A stretch of DNA of 64,000 nt, taken from NCBI GenBank assembly GCA_025403435.1, contig CM046350.1, positions 31,215,346-31,279,345 on the forward strand, given 5' to 3'. The notes beneath the pieces are model-generated. The model did not search any database. It was not told where the DNA came from and was given only the letters and a program-made list of their open reading frames with translations. Source of the DNA: Artocarpus heterophyllus. Taxonomy: Eukaryota; Streptophyta; Magnoliopsida; Rosales; Moraceae. This document shows, one piece after another, positions 23,660 to 34,749 of the stretch. Each line of letters starts with the position of its first letter. The stretch's first letter is position 1. The position numbers and the translations under genes were made by a program.

Positions 23660-26600
23660 TTCCCCTCCTCTTGAAAAGGATTTGTCCTCAAATCAGACTC
23701 TGCATCAAAAGGACTCAAATCAGAAACATTGAAGGTAGCACTTACATTATACTCACCTTGCAAATCCAACTTGTAAGCATTGTCATTAATTCTTTCAAGG
23801 ACTTGAAATGGACCATCTCCCCGTGGTAACAACTTTGACTTTCTTTGTTCTGGAAAACGCTCCTTTCTAAAGTGCAACCACACCCAGTCTCCAGGTTCAA
23901 AAAGCAGCTTGTGTTGCCCCTTATTGGCTTGCTTTGCATATTGTTCCGTTCTTCGCTCAATGTTGAGTCTTGCTTTCTCATGAATCTGTTTAACAAAGTC
24001 AGCCTTCCTTTTGCCATCTAAATTAACACACTCAGAAACAGGTAGTGGTGATAAATCCAGTGGTGATAAAGGATTAAGACCATAAACAATTTCAAAAGGT
24101 GAATACTTAGTAGCAGAATGGACAGAGCGATTATATGCAAACTCAACATGCGGTAAACAGTCTTCCCATGATTTAATGTTCTTACTGATGATTGCTCTTA
24201 ATAAGGTTGACAAAGTCCTATTTACTACCTCAGTTTGACCATCAGTTTGTGGGTGGCAAGTAGTAGAAAACAACAGCTTAGTACCTAACTTACTCCACAA
24301 AGTCTTCCAAAAGTAGCTCAAGAACTTAGCATCTCTATCTGAAACAATTGTCCTAGGCATGCCATGTATTCTCACAATCTCCCTAAAGAACAATTCAGCA
24401 ACATGCGATGCATCATCAGTTTTACGACAGGGAATAAAATGTGCCATCTTAGAAAACCGATCTACAACCACAAACACACTATCCTTCCCACGTTTGGTCC
24501 TAGGTAAACCTAACACAAAGTCCATTGAAATATCAGTCCAAGGCTCACTAGGAATTGGCAAAGGTGTGTATAAACCATGGGGTTGTGCTCTTGATTTAGC
24601 TTGCCTACACGTGACACATTTACTACATATTCTTTCAACATCCCTTTTCATGTGTGGCCAAAAGAAGTGTTCCTGCAAAACAGCTAAAGTTTTAGCAATT
24701 CCAAAATGCCCCATCAATCCGCCACCATGGGATTCCCTTACTAACAAATCTCTCAAAGAACAATTAGGCACACAAAGCTTATTCTCCCGAAACAAAAATC
24801 CATCATGCCTATAAAATTTACCCATTGCGTTTTTCTCGCAAGCTCGATAATCCTCACTAAAATCTTGGTCTAAAGGGTATAAATCCTTAATATGCTCAAA
24901 ACCAAGCAGTTTAGCGTCAAGGATAGAAAGTAATGCGTACCTGCGAGAAAGCGCATCCGCAACAACATTCTCCTTACCATGCTTGTATCGAATGACATAA
25001 GGAAATGTCTCGATGAATTCCACCCAGCGGGCATGCCTCTTGTTCAACTTTTGTTGTCCCTTCAGGTGTTTCAATGACTCGTGATCAGTGTGAATCACGA
25101 ATTCCTTGGGCCATAGGTAGTGTTGCCAAGTCTTTAATGCTCGAACCAACGCGTACAACTCCTTGTCATAAGTAGGGTAATCTACTGTTGACCCACTCAA
25201 TTTTTCACTGAAATATGCAATTGGTCGTCCTTCTTGCATCAGCACGGCACCTATACCTACACCAGAAGCATCACATTCAATTTCAAATGTTTTAGAAAAA
25301 TCAGGTAAAGCAAGTAAAGGAGCATGAGTAAGCTTATGCTTAATAAGCTGAAACGCCTTCTCTTGTTCTTCTCCCCATTTAAACCCAACATTCTTCTTGA
25401 TTACTTCTGTGAGTGGTGCAGCCAAAGTACTGAAATCCCTTACAAACCGCCGGTAAAAGCTAGCAAGTCCATGAAAACTCCGTACTTCTTCAACGCTTGT
25501 GGGACTTGGCCATTCTTGGATAGCCCTAACCTTTTCTTCGTCGACCTGTATACCTTGAGCACTAACAACAAAACCAAGAAAAACAAGCTTATCCGTGCAA
25601 AAGGTACACTTCTTAAGATTAGCATACAACTTTTCCTTCCGTAAAACATCTAAAACAAGTTTCAAATGTTCAATATGGTCATCCAAATTGGTGCTATAGA
25701 TCAGGATATCATCAAAATAAACAACAACAAATTTCCCAATGAAAGCTCGCAAAACATGGTTCATTAAACGCATAAATGTGCTAGGGGCATTGGTTAAACC
25801 GAAAGGCATTACCAACCACTCATACAAACCTTGTTTTGTTTTGAAAGCTGTCTTCCACTCGTCTCCCTCTTTCATGCGAATTTGATGATATCCACTCTTC
25901 AGATCAATTTTAGAAAATACACAAGCACCATGCAATTCATCTAACATGTCATCCAAGCGAGGAATGGGATGTCGATATTTTACTGTGATGTTGTTGATGG
26001 CTCGACAATCAACGCACATCCTCCAAGTCCCATCTTTCTTAGGCACAAGTAAAACTGGTACGGCGCACGGGCTCATGCTTTCTCTCACGTGTCCCTTCTC
26101 CATCAACTCACTTACTTGCCGTTGGAGTTCCTTTGTCTCCTCGGGATTGCTTCTATAGGCTGGTCGGTTTGGAATTGTAGCTCCAGGTATGAAGTCGATT
26201 TGATGTTCAATCCCGCGGATTGGAGGTAAACCTTGCGGTGTTTCCTCGGGAAAGATATCCTCATACTCCTGCAAAAGAGAAACAACAGAACTATGCAAGG
26301 TGGAATCAAGATCGTTAGTGTTTAATAACGCCTCCTTGTACATGAGTAAAATCATCGGCTGATTAGAAAACAAAGCTCTTCTCACATCACTCTCTCTTGC
26401 ATAAAAGTTTGTTTTTCTCTCCAATTTTACCTCATTGGCCAAGTCTTCTTTTGTACTGGCTCTCTCAATGTTCTCTCCTTTTTTCTCCTTTTTCTCGGCC
26501 CCTCTATCTTTTTTCCCTCTCTGGCCGAACTCTCTCTCTGCACTCCAACACTCATTATTTTCACTCCCTTTCTCTCTCTTTTTCTCATTCTCTCCTTTTT

Positions 26601-27066
26601 GTTCACTCTCCTTTTGTAACCAAACTTGATCTTCATGAACCTGTTTTGGTGTCATTGGCACAAGAGTGAATGTTCTCTGGTTGTGCACAAGAGAATATTT
26701 GTTGGTGTAGCCATCATGTTTGACCCGACGATCAAATTGCCATGGTCGACCTAGTAACAAGTGTCCGGCTTCCATTGGAACTACATCGCACAAAACTTCA
26801 TCTTCGTATCTACCAATGCGAAATGAAATTAATGCCTGTTTAGTTACCTTCACTTCACCACTATTATTCAACCATTGCAACTTGTAAGGTCGAGGATGTT
26901 TGGTCGTTGGCAGCCCTAATTTGTCAACCATAGTACTGCTAGCAACGTTCGTACAACTCCCTCCATCTATTATCACACTACATACCTTGTTCTGCACGTG
27001 GCACCTAGTATGAAAAATGTTCTCACGTTGCTCTTCTTCTTGCTCTTTGGCTTGCACACTAAGGGC
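23437..27066 (-). CDS. pol: pol of B1: protease-RT-RNase H-integrase-CR-like tail, open over 1,206 codons
   Basis: Open from 27057 to 23437. Counting from its first Met: protease DGG at 31-33; Lys/Glu-rich linker 145-220; RT about 280-500 with D385 (KIDLKSG) and YFDD 447-450; RNase H with D596, D658 and D701; integrase HHCC (H777, H784, C814, C817) and D846-D907-E943 (D-D-35-E); GDWVWLH motif about 1056; CR-like tail [15 protein letters not shown] 1154-1168. Residues from about 1133 on are encoded in the 3' LTR. In life it would be cleaved from a Gag-Pol precursor in virus-like particles; integrase and tail act in the nucleus. Every catalytic residue looked for is present. It is continuous with gag except for a TGA just upstream (about 27066, CGA in relatives). 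Confidence 0.93.
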   Translation of the reverse strand, partial: ALSVQAKEQEEEQRENIFHTRCHVQNKVCSVIIDGGSCTNVASSTMVDKLGLPTTKHPRPYKLQWLNNSGEVKVTKQALISFRIGRYEDEVLCDVVPMEAGHLLLGRPWQFDRRVKHDGYTNKYSLVHNQRTFTLVPMTPKQVHEDQVWLQKESEQKGENEKKREKGSENNECWSAEREFGQRGKKDRGAEKKEKKGENIERASTKEDLANEVKLERKTNFYARESDVRRALFSNQPMILLMYKEALLNTNDLDSTLHSSVVSLLQEYEDIFPEETPQGLPPIRGIEHQIDFIPGATIPNRPAYRSNPEETKELQRQVSELMEKGHVRESMSPCAVPVLLVPKKDGTWRMCVDCRAINNITVKYRHPIPRLDDMLDELHGACVFSKIDLKSGYHQIRMKEGDEWKTAFKTKQGLYEWLVMPFGLTNAPSTFMRLMNHVLRAFIGKFVVVYFDDILIYSTNLDDHIEHLKLVLDVLRKEKLYANLKKCTFCTDKLVFLGFVVSAQGIQVDEEKVRAIQEWPSPTSVEEVRSFHGLASFYRRFVRDFSTLAAPLTEVIKKNVGFKWGEEQEKAFQLIKHKLTHAPLLALPDFSKTFEIECDASGVGIGAVLMQEGRPIAYFSEKLSGSTVDYPTYDKELYALVRALKTWQHYLWPKEFVIHTDHESLKHLKGQQKLNKRHARWVEFIETFPYVIRYKHGKENVVADALSRRYALLSILDAKLLGFEHIKDLYPLDQDFSEDYRACEKNAMGKFYRHDGFLFRENKLCVPNCSLRDLLVRESHGGGLMGHFGIAKTLAVLQEHFFWPHMKRDVERICSKCVTCRQAKSRAQPHGLYTPLPIPSEPWTDISMDFVLGLPRTKRGKDSVFVVVDRFSKMAHFIPCRKTDDASHVAELFFREIVRIHGMPRTIVSDRDAKFLSYFWKTLWSKLGTKLLFSTTCHPQTDGQTEVVNRTLSTLLRAIISKNIKSWEDCLPHVEFAYNRSVHSATKYSPFEIVYGLNPLSPLDLSPLPVSECVNLDGKRKADFVKQIHEKARLNIERRTEQYAKQANKGQHKLLFEPGDWVWLHFRKERFPEQRKSKLLPRGDGPFQVLERINDNAYKLDLQGEYNVSATFNVSDLSPFDAESDLRTNPFQEEGNDGDLGSSNAWKVVDPIQIPIGPVTRARAKKFKEALNGMVHEIWNQENLCKPIDPGPRQPQRCINLIQVLEESG

Positions 27067-28254
27067 TCGTCAAGTGACCAACAATTCACCTTGGACAGCA
27101 CACTCCTCCTCATCGACATCCTCCAATGGTGGCATGGAGTCCTCGTCCGATTCGTCATCCGTAACAACCTCTCCGTCGTCCCGTAACACCATCACCCTTT
27201 TGTTCGGACATTGGCTTGAGATGTGACCCCTGCCTTGGCATTTGAAACATTTAATATCACGGTTTCGAGAAGTGGATGAATCATATTTACCTTGGTTTGA
27301 AGGGCTAGCCGTGGCTGGTTTTGGCTCAAACTTTGGCCTAGCAACCGATTTCTCTTCTCTCTTCCCATAATTCGGCTTCCATGAAGAAGGTGCCGAACTA
27401 ACATTCGCATGTGAGCTACCACTCCTCTTGAGTTGCCGCTCTACTGTGATGGCCATGTGCAACATGTCTTCTCACTCTACATAGTGTTGCATCTCCACCC
27501 TATCTTGAATATCCAGATTTAGCCCTTGCAAAAATCTTGCCATGGTTGCTTTTCGATCTTCTTCAACATTGGCTTGTATCATGGCTATTTTCATCTCTTG
27601 ATAATATTCCTCCACACTCTTGTTTCCTTGTCTAAGTCCTTGCAACTTTTTGTACAAATCCCGATAGTAATGGCTGGGTACAAATCGCTTTCTCATCACT
27701 GTTTTCATCTCCTCCCATGTCTCAATCGGGTGTTCTCGGTTCCGTCGCCTATTCATTACCAACTGATCCCACCATACAACCGCATAATCAGAGAACTCAA
27801 TTGCAGCAAGCTTAACTTTTTTTAACTCTGAATAGTTATGGCAATCAAACACTAGCTCCACTTTCTTCTCCCACTCTAGGTATGCTCCGGGGTCATTTTT
27901 CCCTTGGAATGGCGGAATCTTCATTTTAATACCTCCCATATTATTGTCTTCCCGGTTCCTAGCTTCTCTATTCCCATTTCCACGCCTAAATCTGCCCCTA
28001 TTTATCGATGGTTCCTCCAACTCTTCTAATTCATCTTCCTCCGAAAGATCACATCCACCCCTCCGCCTATTTTGCATGTTTTGTGGCTGCCTATTGCGTG
28101 TTCTGGCATCAACCTCATCTAATCTCTCATGAATGGGCTCTAGAGCTCGCGTCAACAACCGTTCCATTTGCCTCATTAAAGCTTGCAACTGAAGATTGGG
28201 AACATTTTGTTGTGGAAGATCATCTTCAGCTTCTCTTTCTTGATTCGGATTCAT
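27067..28254 (-). pseudogene. gag: gag of B1 (two TGA codons)
   Basis: ATG at 28254 (MNPNQEREAEDDLPQQNVPN). Capsid region KMKIPPFQGKNDPGAYLEWE, WWDQLVMNRR and the RxGNKSVEEYYQEM box; intact CCHC knuckle CFKCQGRGHISSQC (27208-27249); acidic DESDEDSMPPLEDVDEEE segment. It is in the same frame as pol. A TGA near 27469 (a Leu codon in relatives) and one near 27066 (from CGA) interrupt it. Otherwise complete, about 395 codons. Confidence 0.9.
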
Positions 28255-28883
28255 TTTTATTTTTTTTTATACCTGCAAAACAACGTTAGATAATAAAGGA
28301 CCTTACTTCTCTCCCTCACGTGTTTCACTCTATCACTTGGTCACTCCGTTCACTCGTGTTTCACTCGAATGATTGGCTTTTACCCTCGAATGTTCTCACC
28401 ACTCTTGCCTTTTTTTTTTTTTTAACTCACTTATTTTCTCTTTCAGTTCTTTCGGAATTACACAAACAACAATAAAATCTATCCGGCAACAAATTCAGCA
28501 ACACGTTTTGATACCCAGTTCAAAATGAAGCAAATTTTTTTTTTTTTTTTTTACTATGAGGTGAGATCAAATTTGGACACCTGGACACTCAAACAATGGA
28601 AAGGAAACAAAAAAAATTTAACGAGGGTTTCCAGACTTTTTTTTTTTTTGGATCCTCTTGATTTTTCTTTTCTTTTTCTTTCTTTTCGTTTTTCTTTTCT
28701 TTTCTTTTCTTTTCTTCTTGTGAAATTCGGTGAGAACAAGAATAATAAACCAAGAAACACAAAATAGGAAACTACCACCTAAAACCAAACTAACCAACTT
28801 TTTTTTTGAACGGAATAGAACCTAAGTAATAAATTAGAATTCAAAAACAAATAAGGATAGACAAACCGGAGGCTAGAACAGAG
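28255..28883 (-). other. Leader of B1
   Basis: About 630 non-coding bases with long homopolymer tracts (T at 28410-28423, 28536-28552 and 28639-28649 on the plus strand) and CTTTT-rich stretches at about 28668-28716. Same layout in B3 with different tract lengths. Confidence 0.72.
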
Positions 28884-28896
28884 GCTACTGATACCA
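28884..28896 (-). promoter_or_regulatory. Primer-binding site of B1
   Basis: Minus strand TGGTATCAGTAGC, two bases from the LTR end. The first nine bases match initiator tRNA-Met, then it diverges (GAGCC in family A). B3 has TGGTATCAATAG at the same place. Confidence 0.85.
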
Positions 28897-28898
28897 AA

Positions 28899-29697
28899 TG
28901 ATAAGAACCTCGCCAATATACTGACGAAACCCATTATCAATAAGAAGGAACCAAGACCGTTTCTACTCAGATTTGGATGGAAATCACCGCGACCCGTTGC
29001 TTATATCGAAGCAAGAATCTTGGTATATCGAAGACGCCACAATCAAGGATGGAAAGCCTGATTGATAAGTCGGGGGTTGAACGCTCGGATTGATCCGAAG
29101 AGTTCGTGCAGTTCGTCAAAGAACCAAAGAAATAATTATTTCTCTCAGAAAATAAACATTCATTCATTCATCTCCCCCCATTAACCTTGGGAACGCCTAT
29201 TTATAGGCCAAAATTACAAAGTGTTGCCCAAAAAAAGAAAAGTTGACAAATTCAAACATAATTACTAAGCCTAAAATAAAAACCAGAAGAAAGGAAAGTC
29301 TTTAATGGCTGATTTTCAGCCATTTACACGCCCAACAATAAACGGAAAGTGCAATTAATCCTCGTCAACAATTTGCATAAATGATTAGCCGCGTGTGCCA
29401 AAATGAGAAGGTTTTCGAAAGTCTTCCATTGACTTGATCTTGCAAAATTTGAGCTGATTTCAATCAGGCTTGACTCATCCGGATTCTTCTAGAACTTGGA
29501 TCAAATTGATGCACCGTTGTGGTTGGCGTGGGCCTGGGTCAATGGGTTTGCACAAATTTTCTTGATTCCAGATTTCATGAATCAGCCCATTTAGTGCTTC
29601 CTTGAATTTCTTAGCTCGGGCTCTTGTGACTGGTCCAATAGGAATTTGTATTGGGTCAACCACCTTCCATGCATTTGAGCTCCCTAAGTCTCCATCA
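28899..29697 (-). repeat. 5' LTR of B1
   Basis: 799 bp, nearly identical to the 3' LTR. TATAAATA in reverse at about 29200-29207, hairpin ATGGCTGAAAATCAGCCAT in reverse around 29305-29325, CR-tail frame 29475-29697. Confidence 0.95.
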
Positions 29698-29702
29698 TAT
29701 TG

Positions 29703-30101
29703 CCTAGAGGGGACGGTCTTTTTCAAATTCTCGAAAGGATCAACGATAATGCGTACAAGCTAGACTTGCCAGGTGAGTATGGTGTAAGTGCCTCCTTCAA
29801 TGTTTCTGATCTAAGTCCTTTTGATGCAGGCGACGATTTGAGGACAAATCCCTCTCAAGAGGAGGGGAATGATGAGGACATCATTAGTACAAGCAAGAGC
29901 ACGTGGGAGACATATTCAGATCCAATTCAAGTTCCCATTGGTCCAGTTACGAGAGCTGGTGCGAAGAAGTTTAAAGAAACGTTTATTGGGGTGATTCAAG
30001 CAACTTGGGCTCAAGCCATTGCATGGAGGCCCATTGAGGGAATTGCATGCGACAACCAGACCAATAAATGCGTGATTCAAGCTCTAGAAGGGATTGAGTA
30101 A
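29703..30101 (+). pseudogene. pol of A2, 3' end with CR-like tail
   Basis: Joins 22860 once B1 and one TATTG are removed: [20 protein letters not shown], then [20 protein letters not shown] through the purine tract, then GPVTRAGAKKFKETFIG and a stop at 30101. The tail from 29870 is inside the 3' LTR. RARAKK has become RAGAKK. Confidence 0.9.
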
Positions 30102-30618
30102 TTTCCATTACAGTTACTTTCCCGTTTTGAGGCGACACATGGCGAGAAGAATCAGCTTATGACCTTTTAATGTCTAGTTTCCTTTTTGTGTTTGTTTTAT
30201 TTCCATTATTGTAAGGCTTTAAGCCATTATGGGAACTTTCCTTATTTGCTTTAGATTTGACATTTGGTAATTGGTTTGCCCGAAATTCCATGGGCAATTA
30301 GGAGCTGAAAATTCGCATAGGGGAACCCCTATATATTGTAACGAATTTCAATCAATTGAATATAAGTATTAACACACAATTTTGAGGTTTAATTCTCTTT
30401 GGTTCCTAAATGAACTTTTCGAACTTATCAAAAATTTCTGTGGCGTTCATAGACTTATCAATCAGTCCATCCATAGCTGATTGTGGCGTCCTCACATACC
30501 AAGGTTCGTGCTTCTTGTTGGGCATTGGGTCGCGGTTCCATTCAAAACCGGTTAGGAATTTGATCTTGGAAACCAATTTTGGTTAGAGTCGAGTCAGTTC
30601 TTGGCGGGATTCGTATCA
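29870..30618 (+). repeat. 3' LTR of A2, 749 bp
   Basis: Starts TGATGAGGACATC directly after AAGAGGAGGGGAA; ends TCGTATCA. Carries only one 51-bp unit (about 30448-30505), whereas the 5' LTR has two, and lacks the 18-bp duplication. TATATATT near 30330. Confidence 0.93.
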
Positions 30619-30623
30619 GTAGA

Positions 30624-31339
30624 CCTAGGAAGCCCAACACAAAGTCCATTTAAATATCAATCCAAGGTGCTATAGGGATAAGTAATGGCGTGTACAATCC
30701 ATGGCTATGTACCCAAGATTTAGCCTGTCTATATGTCACACATCTACCATGAACTCTCTCAACATCCATTTTCATGTGTGGCCAAATGAAGTGTTCCTGT
30801 AAAACTACTAGGGTTTTAGCTACTCCAAAATGTCCCATCAATCCTCCTCCATGTGACTCTCTCACTAATAGATCCCTCAAAGAATAATTTGGAATGCACA
30901 ACCTATTCTCTCAGAACAAGTAACCATCATGCCTAAAGAACTCTCTCCAGAATCATGGTCTAAAGCATATAACTCCTTCATATGTTCAAAACCAAGTAAT
31001 TTAGCTTCAAGAGTAGAAATCAATGCGTACTTGCGAGAAAGTGCAATTGCAAGAATGTTGGTCTTACCATACATGTATCGGATAACATAAGGAAATGTTT
31101 CAATGAATTCCAGCCATAGTGCATGCCTCTTGTTCAGCTTTTGTTAGCCTTTTAAGTGTGTAAAGAATCATGATCTGTGTGAATTACAAACTCCTTAGAC
31201 CATAGATAGTGCTGCCTGTTTCTAAAGCTTGAACCAGAGCGTATAACTCCTTGTTGTAAGTTGGATAGTTCAAGGCTACACCCCTTAATTTCTCGTTGAA
31301 ATAAGTCAATGGATGCCCCTCTTGAGTAAGTACGGCCCC
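30624..31339 (-). pseudogene. Integrase N-terminal and RNase H remnant of family D
   Basis: Upstream part of the D pol gene cut at 16819 by A2. Minus strand: RNase H remnants ([18 protein letters not shown]), then HHCC integrase ([16 protein letters not shown], with [10 protein letters not shown] in which the second Cys is Tyr) and [12 protein letters not shown]. Several stops and deletions. Cut at 31339 next to an LTR fragment. Confidence 0.85.
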
Positions 31340-31495
31340 TGATATGAACCCCACCAACTAACGCGACAAAACCTGACACCAAATTTGGAATTCAAACCCT
31401 TAATCCCTTAAGACACACGTTTGTTGAGCCTTGACCCATAATCTAGTGAGACACGAACCAAGGACCACGGATAGGAAGATGCCACAGCTAGAATT
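31340..31495 (-). repeat. LTR fragment, family E type
   Basis: About 156 bp. In reverse it matches the last part of the LTR ending at 1711 (TGATATGAACCCCACCAACT terminus). Truncated at AGAATT, where it abuts an A-type RT fragment; AATT is shared by both sides. Confidence 0.8.
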
Positions 31496-32160
31496 TCTCG
31501 TTGTTTATTTTGATGATATCCTTATCTATAGCAGCAATTTGGATGAACATATTGAACATTTGAAACTTGTTTTAGATGTTTTACGGAAGAAAAAGTTGTA
31601 TGCTAACCTCAAGAAATGTACCTTTTGCACAGATAAGCTTGTGTTTCTTGGTTTTGTTGTTAGTGCTCAAGGTATACAGGTTGATGAAGAAAAGGTGCGA
31701 GCCATCCAGGAGTGGCCGAGTCCAACTAGTGTGGGAATCGTACGGAGTTTTCATGGACTTGCTAGTTTCTACCGGCGGTTTGTGAAAGATTTTAGTACTA
31801 TAGCCGCACCACTGACTGAAGTGATCAAGAAGAACGTTGGGTTTAGATGGGGAGAAGAGCAAGAAAAGGCATTTCAGCTACTCAAGGAGAAGTTGGCAAA
31901 TGCTCCATTGTTATCTTTACCTAATTTTTCTAGAACTTTTGAGGTTGAATGTGATGCCTCATGTGTTGGAATTGGTGCTGTTTTAATGCAGGAAGGGAGA
32001 CCAATAGCATATTTCAGTGAGAAGCTAAATGGGGCAACTCTTAATTACCCTACTTATGATAAAGAGATGTATGCATTGGTTCGGGCATTAGAGACATGGC
32101 AACACTACCTATGGCCTAAGGAGTTCGTGATTCACACCGATCATGAGTCCCTGAAACACT
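31496..32160 (+). pseudogene. RT-RNase H fragment of family A
   Basis: Open plus-strand piece from [20 protein letters not shown] to [10 protein letters not shown], almost identical to A2 21000-21620. The catalytic YFDD and RNase H Asp residues are intact, but both domains are truncated. The frame then runs by accident into opposite-strand protease DNA to 32222. One substitution is visible in RNase H (ECDASCVG). Confidence 0.87.
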
Positions 32161-33826
32161 TTCTCTTTGTAAGCTTACTTGGTCTTCATAGACCTGTTTT
32201 GGTGTTAACGGAACAAGAGTGATCGTTTTTTGATTGTGAACAAATGAGTACTTGTTGGTGAAACCATCATGTTTAACTCGCCGATCAAATTGCCAAGGTC
32301 TGCCTAATAACAAGTGCCCAGCTTGCATCGGAATCACATCGCACAAAACTTCATCTTCATATCTTCCAACGCGAAAAGAAACTAACACTTTTTTATGCAC
32401 CTTTACCTCACCAGTATCATTTAACCCTTGCAATTTATATGGTCAAGGATGCTTAATTGTTGGCAGCCCTAACTTCTCTACCATGGTTGTGCTAGCAACA
32501 TTAGTACAACTCCCACCATCAATAATCATACTACATGCCTTGTTTTGGACATGGCACCTAGTGTGAAAGATGTTTTCCTGTTGCACCTCTTCATCTTCTT
32601 CTTTGGCTTGCACACTTAAAGCTCTCCTTGTTACCAACAATTCTCCTTGGACAGCGCACTCCTCATCGTCGGCATCCTCTAATGAAGGCATAGAATCATT
32701 GTTTGAATCCTCCTCGGTTTCAATCTCTCCATTGTCCTGCATCACCATAGCTCGTTTGTTCAAACATCGGCTTGCTATGTGACCCCTGCCTTGAATTTAA
32801 AACATTTAATATCACGATTTCGAGTAGTGGAAGAATCGGATTTACCTTGATTCCCATGGCTGGCCACCTCTTGTTTTTGCTCTGTCTTTGGCTTGGTGTT
32901 GGGTTGCTTCTCATCCTTCTTCCATTGGTTCATTTTCTAAGCGGATGTACTCGGGTTTTGGCTAGGACGTGTGTTACTGCCCCTCCTCATAAGTTGATTC
33001 TCAATTTTAATAGCCATGTGCACCATGTCCTCCAACTCCACATAATGTTGTAACTCAAAGGCGTTGTGAATATCTCGGTTCAAGCTTGCCAAAAACCTTG
33101 CCATTGTAGCCTCCCGATCCTCCTCTATATTTGCCCGAATCATCATAACCTCCATCTCCTTATAGTACTCCTCTACACTTCGGTTGCCTTGCTTAAGATT
33201 TTGTAGTTTGTTGTACAACTCCTAGTAGTAGTAAGTTGGTACAAATCGCTTCCTCATCACGGTCTTCATCTCTTCCCATGACTCAATAGGTCACTCTCTA
33301 TTTCGTCTCCTGTTTATAACAAGCTGATCCCACCAAGTAATAGCATAATCAAAAAATTCAATTACAGCTAGTTTTACCTTCTTCGCCTTAGAATAGTTTG
33401 GGCAGTCAAAGACGAACTCCATTTTCTTCTCCCATTCTAGGTATGCATCTAGATTGGATTTGCCTTGAAATGATGGTATCTTCATTTTTATGCCTCTCAA
33501 AGTATTATTCTGGTTCCTAACTCCTCTATCCCGTCCAAATCTTCGATGACTATCCGCTGAATCTTCTCCTTCGTCAAACTCTTCCCCATCAATCCTGTAG
33601 TAGTCATCAACCTCTCCTCTAACCGGAACCCTTTCTCACCTACGCGCATGAGGAACATGTTGTGGTTGTTCCACACGTGCGTTTTCTTTCCGGTCTATCC
33701 TCTCATGAAGCTATCCTAACTCTCCCCTCAACAATCGCCTCACCTCGCCACCATCGCTTCCATAAGAAGTTTTGGGTCTGCTGCACCCGAGGTACCCTCA
33801 ATAGTGTTCTTGTTGTTGTTTGACAT
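32161..33826 (-). pseudogene. gag and protease of family A (A3), broken
   Basis: Minus strand from ATG 33826. Capsid segment (KMKIPSFQGKSNLDAYLEWE), zinc-knuckle region damaged by loss of about 3 bases of CFKCQ near 32795-32805, acidic segment, protease VCSMIIDGG-like then [12 protein letters not shown]. Several stops (for example near 33291 and 33224). It ends where an inverted RT fragment joins (see 31496). No product. Confidence 0.85.
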
Positions 33827-34357
33827 TTTTTTTTTTTGCAAGACAAAATAAGAAACAATGCAAAGGACCTTACCACACTCCCTTACGTGTTTCACTCATG
33901 AAATGGTTCACTCAATTTCACTCGTGTTTACACTCAATACTTTCAGCTTTTGTCCACTCTAATGCTCTCGCCTCTTTGCCTTTTTCCACTCGTTAATTCT
34001 CACTTAGTTCCTATAAAACTAGTCAAATCAATATCAAAATTTCCTTGACAATTCACAAATAGATTACCAAGGTGGCTTAGATTAGAAACAAGACTATAAC
34101 AGGAACAGATAATTTAGGCTTTCAGAAATCACACCCAAAAGAAACGAAATTTGATGAAAAATTTTTGGTCTGTGTAGGGAATTCAATTTTGGATTCTTCT
34201 TTTCCTTTTTTTTTCTTTCTTTCTTTTTTCTTTTCTTTCTTTTCTTTTCGGATCTTTTTTTTTTTAACCGACTTTGATAACGGAAATCAAAACTCACGAA
34301 TAACTGAAACAAACATAAACTAAGAGAACGGATAAGCAAAGCCTGATTAGAACCTCT
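33827..34357 (-). other. Leader of A3
   Basis: Homologous to the A1 leader. T-rich tracts at 33827-33838 and 34203-34265 on the plus strand. No coding signal. Confidence 0.7.
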
Positions 34358-34368
34358 CTCTGATACCA
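34358..34368 (-). promoter_or_regulatory. Primer-binding site of A3
   Basis: Minus strand TGGTATCAGAG, two bases inside the LTR boundary at 34371, same as A1. Confidence 0.82.
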
Positions 34369-34370
34369 AA

Positions 34371-34749
34371 TGATACGAACTCCGCCAAGAACTGACGCGA
34401 CCCTAACCAAAATTCGTTTCCAAGATCAAATTCCTAACCGGTTTTGAATGGAATCGCAACCCGATGCCTACCAAGAAGCACGAACCTTGGTATGTGAGGA
34501 CGCGACAATCAGCTATGGATGGACTGATTGATAAGTCTTGATATGTGAGGATGCCACAATCAGCTATGGATGGACTGATTGATAAGTCTATGAACGCCAC
34601 GGAATTTTTCGAGAAGTTTGAATAGCTCGTTTAGGAACCAAAGAGAATTAAACCTCAAATTGTGTGTTAAAACTTATATTCCATTGAATGAAATTCGTTA
34701 CAATATATAGGGGTTCCCCTATGCGAATTTTCAGCTCCTAATTGCCCAT
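34371..34749 (-). repeat. Truncated 5' LTR of A3
   Basis: Has the TGATACGAAC terminus and two 51-bp units, but stops after about 379 bp at TTGCCCAT, where B3 RT sequence begins. The five bases CCCAT occur in both partners at the junction, pointing to end-joining or template switching. Confidence 0.88.

Larger units (their letters stand above)
22861..29697 (-). mobile_element. Full-length, young CRM-like element B1, TSD TATTG
   Basis: 6,837-bp minus-strand element: 3' LTR 22861-23659, gag-pol 23437-28254, leader, PBS 28884-28896 and 5' LTR 28899-29697. Perfect TSD TATTG (22856-22860 and 29698-29702). Both LTRs are 799 bp with about 9 differences by eye (about 1%), the lowest I found. It lies inside A2 integrase, so it is younger than A2. 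Gag-pol is one frame with just two stops, making this the reference copy for family B. Confidence 0.97.
16820..30618 (+). mobile_element. Full-length element A2, interrupted by nested B1
   Basis: Plus-strand family A element: 5' LTR 16820-17637, PBS 17640-17652, gag from 18432, pol to 22860, then B1 (22861-29697), pol end 29703-30101 and 3' LTR 29870-30618. Flanks CTAGA (16815-16819) and GTAGA (30619-30623) are a 5-bp TSD with one mismatch. Removing A2 and one flank restores the D integrase sequence. Without B1 and its duplicated site the element is about 6.96 kb, lengthened by an insertion in its leader. Confidence 0.93.

Noticed and set aside
28536..28552. Long T/A homopolymers as microsatellite or poly-A tails of retroposons
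   Set aside because: They sit in retrotransposon leaders at the same place in each copy, without TSDs of their own.
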